Shown here: piece after piece, positions 60,404 through 64,000 of the stretch
Layout of the letters: every line of letters starts with the position of its first letter
Numbering within the stretch: the first letter of the stretch is position 1
Source: Coffea arabica
Taxonomy: Eukaryota > Streptophyta > Magnoliopsida > Gentianales > Rubiaceae
Direction: 5' to 3'
Assembly (NCBI RefSeq): GCF_036785885.1
Contig: NC_092317.1
Coordinates: 2,978,501-3,042,500, forward strand
DNA length: 64,000 nucleotides
The notes under the pieces: generated by a model
What the model saw: only the letters and a program-made list of their open reading frames with translations
What the model was told of the DNA's origin: nothing
The model's database searches: none
Position numbers and translations under genes: made by a program

Positions 60404-62190
60404 TGGGGAGAGATTGGAGCAAAGACGACGCAGCCGACCACTCAGGATTACGTGGAAAGGTTTTGCGTTTGCAAATTGCCTTTTGGGTTACGTGAGAAGG
60501 TTTTTTTGTATTTGCGAATTGCCTTTTGTGTATTAGCACGGAAAGCTTTTGAAAAGGCAACTTAGGCGGGTGATTTTGGAGAAATGAGAATCGAGGTGGA
60601 ATTGGTTCGACAAATCCGTTCCGTGCCAAATGCCACAGAAGAAGAAGAAATAGCAAGACATCGCCACCGCATTTCCTTCTAGATGAATCACCTCACTTTA
60701 TGGTTCTCCCGTCTTAATCAATGCGTATAATTCCTAATTCCCTTTGCTTTGGTGTTTAGAGTCTTTGGACAGTGACTCCAATGCTTTCGGTGGTTCTTCT
60801 GCATTTTGGTCTACAAGAAGCGACCCAGTTTCAAGACCCCATTGGGAAATAATTACAGCAGTTTTGAGCTCCCCAAAGGCAAAACTGTGCCTGATGACCG
60901 GATGGTGGACTCAATCAGTCACCCTCGGAGTAGGTAACTTCGTCCTTTCCTACAACCTTCTCCTTCTTCTTCCTTTTTTTTTTAATTTATATTTAAATAT
61001 ATATTGGACGTTTTTCACACATAAAGTTAATTTTACTACTGATCTCTAGGAATTAATGACTAGCCATACCAATCGTTCGTCCATCCGTTGGCAGCAGAAT
61101 CATGCACGCTCCGTTGCAGTGGGTCTATTACGGCGTAGTAGGAAATTTCTGAATCTGTGTAATTACTGTTGAAAGGAATTACCTGTGGTAGCAATTGCTT
61201 TTCGGATAAACCTGTGAAATTACCTTATATTCTGTGTATTTATTATTTACTGTTGAAAGGAAATTTCTGATGTTATTTGGACGATAGGCCTTAGACTAGA
61301 CACGGTTGCAGCCGAGCACGGCGCCTTTTATAGGCCAACACAAAGCATCCTACCAGCTCCAGGACCCGCGGGTTCAGAGGCTAAGGAATCTCCAAAGAAC
61401 GGAGCTAGGGCTAGAAATTTCATTAGGATGTGATAGAGAATGAAGCCTGTCCGTCCATTTATATATTCGAACAAAAATACGTTGTCCCAGAAAAGCTACA
61501 TGTGAATGAGTAGATCTTTTATTCCACGTTTCTCCTCCATCAATTTACTGCATGATCAACATCGTCGCATGAGAACACTTGAAAATGATAGCAATCCTTA
61601 GAAATAGATCCGTTTTGTAATATATTCATTTTCCAAATTCAAAAACAATTTGGATTATCATATACAGGTTAATTTGGATTTTTTTTTTTCGTTCGGCTCT
61701 TTTTGATTCATTCTTTCATACATGTACTCGGCTACGGGTTAGTTCTCAAGTCATGGTAGAGGCCCAAATGCAGCCTGGATTTAGGTAAGGTTATTTTTTC
61801 GGATTCTAGTTAGTCTTTTCTTTTCACTTAAAATTCTGATACTAATGACGCGTCTGATAAAATTAAAGTTTGAAATCTGAAATTTGAACCTGTTAAGTTA
61901 CAGAATTGTTAAATATTAAAATCCTAATATTTGAGCATGTTTTGTATTAAGTGATACGTAAACAGTTTATCATTTATTGTTTTGAATAAGTTTTGCTTAA
62001 ACAATTCAGAACCATTCAATTGATTAAAACTTTTTGTTTTTGGTCATCAAACATGTTTAAACATATTAAGGTTTGAACTCAATAAATTTAAGTGCTGATT
62101 GCATTATCAAATAGGGCCTAAGACAAGGAACTTCTAGAGTAATACTCGACTGCATAGATGAGAGAATAAAGGTGCAGATATAACCAATTT
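60404..62190. other. Intergenic with one weak exon-like stretch
   Basis: At 60744-60945 one frame reads SNAFGGSSAFWSTRSDPVSR and another NNYSSFELPKGKTVPDDRMV. Either could be an exon piece, but I recognise neither and see no partner exons. At 61850-62115 there is a degraded element with ends loosely like 22322-22970. No gene is supported. Confidence 0.4.
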
Positions 62191-62194
62191 AGGG

Positions 62195-62330
62195 CTTATT
62201 TGGATAGAAGATTATTTGAAGAAAGTCTAGAGGAATTTAGGGTTTATTTTGGGAGAACATCTTTAGAATGATATTGCAGTACTTTTTTGTGATGTGATGC
62301 ATGTAAAATAAAAAGATAGTTGTTTCGATT
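62195..62330 (+). repeat. Dispersed AT-rich repeat, copy 4
   Basis: This copy begins TTATTTGGATAGAAGATTAT and contains ACTTTTTTGTGATGTGATGC followed by ATAAAAAGAT, in the order seen in the other copies. It has a family-foreign insert of about 40 bp near its start. Confidence 0.5.
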
Positions 62331-63301
62331 GTTAGCCTTTTTGTTTTTTTTTAACCTTCAGAAAACTTTTTGGTTGCTAACTAATGGTAAATCTCATTAG
62401 CCAAGGGGGTGAGCTCCAGTTGTAAAATTTCTTTCTTAATGAGTAAGTGTATACACTCAATTTCAAAATTTACCGTCTCATTTCAAATTGCAATGCGTAA
62501 ATTACAGCGAGTGTTTGAAATGTGAAGGTCAATTGGATGAGTAAATTTGAAGTCATCAACGTGACAACATTCGTGTGGTACGTAAGCTCCAATAAATATT
62601 GCAGATATCTCTACTCATAAAGCTAATAATTAACTCATAGTGGCGGTGAAGATTAAAATAGAATCAGGAAAAAGGCAGCTATCATTTACAAGTTGAAAGC
62701 AATCCTTCATTATTTAGGGATCGCGTATATATCTCTTGTGCAAAATTTCCCAATTTGAATCATTGACAGGTACTATCTGGACAAAATAAAGTTAGTGCCA
62801 GCAGCACAAATGTTGTCGAGAGCTAAAATAAACACTAAACTTTGAGAATGAACAGCCGTGGATTCTTCTTTTTGCTCTACTTCTACATGGGGGTGTTCTT
62901 TTTTTTTTTTTTTTTTTTTGGGGGGGGGGTTGGGAGGAAAGTGGAGTTGACATGCTAATTGCTAAAGATACGAGTGAAAAATATCTCCCCAAAAAGGAGG
63001 GAAAATGGAATACACGAACATCATCAGATGCTCTTTTGCAGATTGGTCCAATCATGATGCTACACGTTACCAATAATTTCTGAATTCAGGTCAACTAGTT
63101 AATGATGATGTCAAAAGAAAACTTTGCAAGTTAGTGATGGGGTTGTGATTCTATCTATCATCCTTAGAGATCTACATACAGACTTTGCAACCAAAAAATA
63201 ATTGCTTAGTGCTAAGCATCGAGGATTGTGCATTTCTGTAATTTATTAGTAGGTTATTCAAAACATTTCTCAAGAAGGAAGGGATCAAATAATAAATAGA
63301 A
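62331..63301. other. Intergenic, no gene seen
   Basis: Unique-looking DNA with a T-run followed by a G-run (62897-62930). The minus-strand frame at 62792-63073 runs through that low-complexity tract and is not credible as a gene. Confidence 0.5.
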
Positions 63302-63530
63302 GGGAACCACTGCCCGTGGCCACTAAAAAGGGCATTAAATCCCTTTTTGAATTGGAGGTCGAAAGGTTCGAATTCTATCTGTAGTGAAAAAATTTAACCC
63401 CATCTGCTCTAAAAAAATTTAGAAGAGGCGTAAGAGCACCCCGTTGAACTAGTCGAGTTTGTACACCTTTGTTAGTCTTTTATATAGTTTCTTTAGACTT
63501 TTTCTTCTTGTAGAATAAGATAGGTTAGAT
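63302..63530 (+). mobile_element. Candidate tRNA-derived SINE
   Basis: GGTTCGAATTC at 63365-63375 matches a pol III box B, preceded by GGAGGTCGAA. A box A-like stretch (GTGGCCACTAAAAAGGGC) starts about 50 bases earlier. No coding frame. The ends and target duplication could not be set, so the limits are approximate. Confidence 0.45.
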
Positions 63531-64000
63531 TATAAAAATATTATTCTTACCATAAAAATAAAAAATAATAATAATAAATAAAAGGGGAAAAGGGATTTGC
63601 CGCCCTTCTCCCGATGGGAAATTTAAAAAAAAAAAAAAAAAGAAATTGGAGACTTTAGGCCTTTTACCTTCTAAGAGTTGTGCAATGACGTCCCATGGGC
63701 CCAAGTCACTGAAAAATGTGGGCCAACGTGTGCCACGAGATCCATTCTCCACGGACCACCCCCTGAGCAGGCATTGGTGTGCCATTACAAAGTTGAAAAA
63801 TAGCCGACAAGAAAACAAACGGAGCTAGGCCTATATACTACAATCAGAAATTGGAAAATATTCAATTTCTTAAGATGGAAAAAAGTGAAAATAACGATAA
63901 GAGAAGCCAAAGCTGAGCACATATCAATTCTTTAACCAGTAAGATGGCGAGATACCAATATGTCTAATCAGGGCTATATCACCCTTTTTTTTCCTTTCCA
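63531..64000. other. Window end, no gene seen
   Basis: Contains an AAT-rich run (63551-63581) and an A-run (63624-63641). Short frames at 63525-63828 overlap on both strands and match nothing known. Confidence 0.5.

Overview
This window is nuclear DNA from a flowering plant, almost certainly a eudicot. Genes are split by many GT-AG introns into short exons, the intergenic DNA is AT-rich, and the protein set is plant-typical (H2A.Z, a DUF642 wall-protein pair, CYP734A, (6-4) photolyase UVR3). Codon use, introns and repeats give no firm species assignment. An asterid would fit, but that is a guess.

Layout, left to right. A 1.05-kb non-autonomous Mutator-like element opens the window (40-1092). 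Two housekeeping genes lie on the minus strand: histone H2A.Z (1703-3759, two exons, 131 aa) and a seven-exon WD40 protein of the STRAP family (4896-10219, 348 aa). A 1.18-kb non-autonomous Helitron (10959-12141) and AT-rich repeats separate them from nine plus-strand gene models. These are the 26S proteasome ATPase RPT6 (14214-17807, nine exons, 426 aa), a small intronless protein that may be plastid-targeted (18979-19401), and two tandem DUF642 cell-wall protein genes with the same intron positions and phases (23450-25119 and 27575-29854). Then come a decayed Ran GTPase fragment (36498-37002), a cytochrome P450 of the brassinosteroid-inactivating CYP734A family (44459-48188, five exons, 535 aa), the (6-4) photolyase UVR3 (49396-54219, 14 exons, 558 or 541 aa), and the nuclear gene for cytochrome c oxidase subunit 5b (55870-59090, six exons, 167 aa). 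For the complete multi-exon genes the reading frame was followed across every splice junction.

The stretch from 30 to 38 kb is the accessory part. It holds a SINE-like insertion with a 14-bp target-site duplication, a 3.5-kb Mutator-like element with about 840-bp inverted arms and a 9-bp duplication, a 141-bp Tourist-like MITE nested inside that element, and a pair of small inverted-repeat elements on either side of it. Other transposons with readable duplications are the hAT MITE at 59892-60395 (8 bp) and a MULE-type MITE at 38814-39150 (imperfect).

The genes do not form a pathway. They are an ordinary plant mixture of chromatin, proteolysis, cell wall, hormone, DNA repair and respiration functions. 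I found no convincing new biological system. The items most worth following up are the long-armed MULE with its nested MITE, a 29-bp-arm palindrome with an ACGT core just upstream of UVR3, the SINE that split an older repeat, and the DUF642 tandem pair. I recognised no tRNA, rRNA, CRISPR array, LTR element or retrovirus-like copy.
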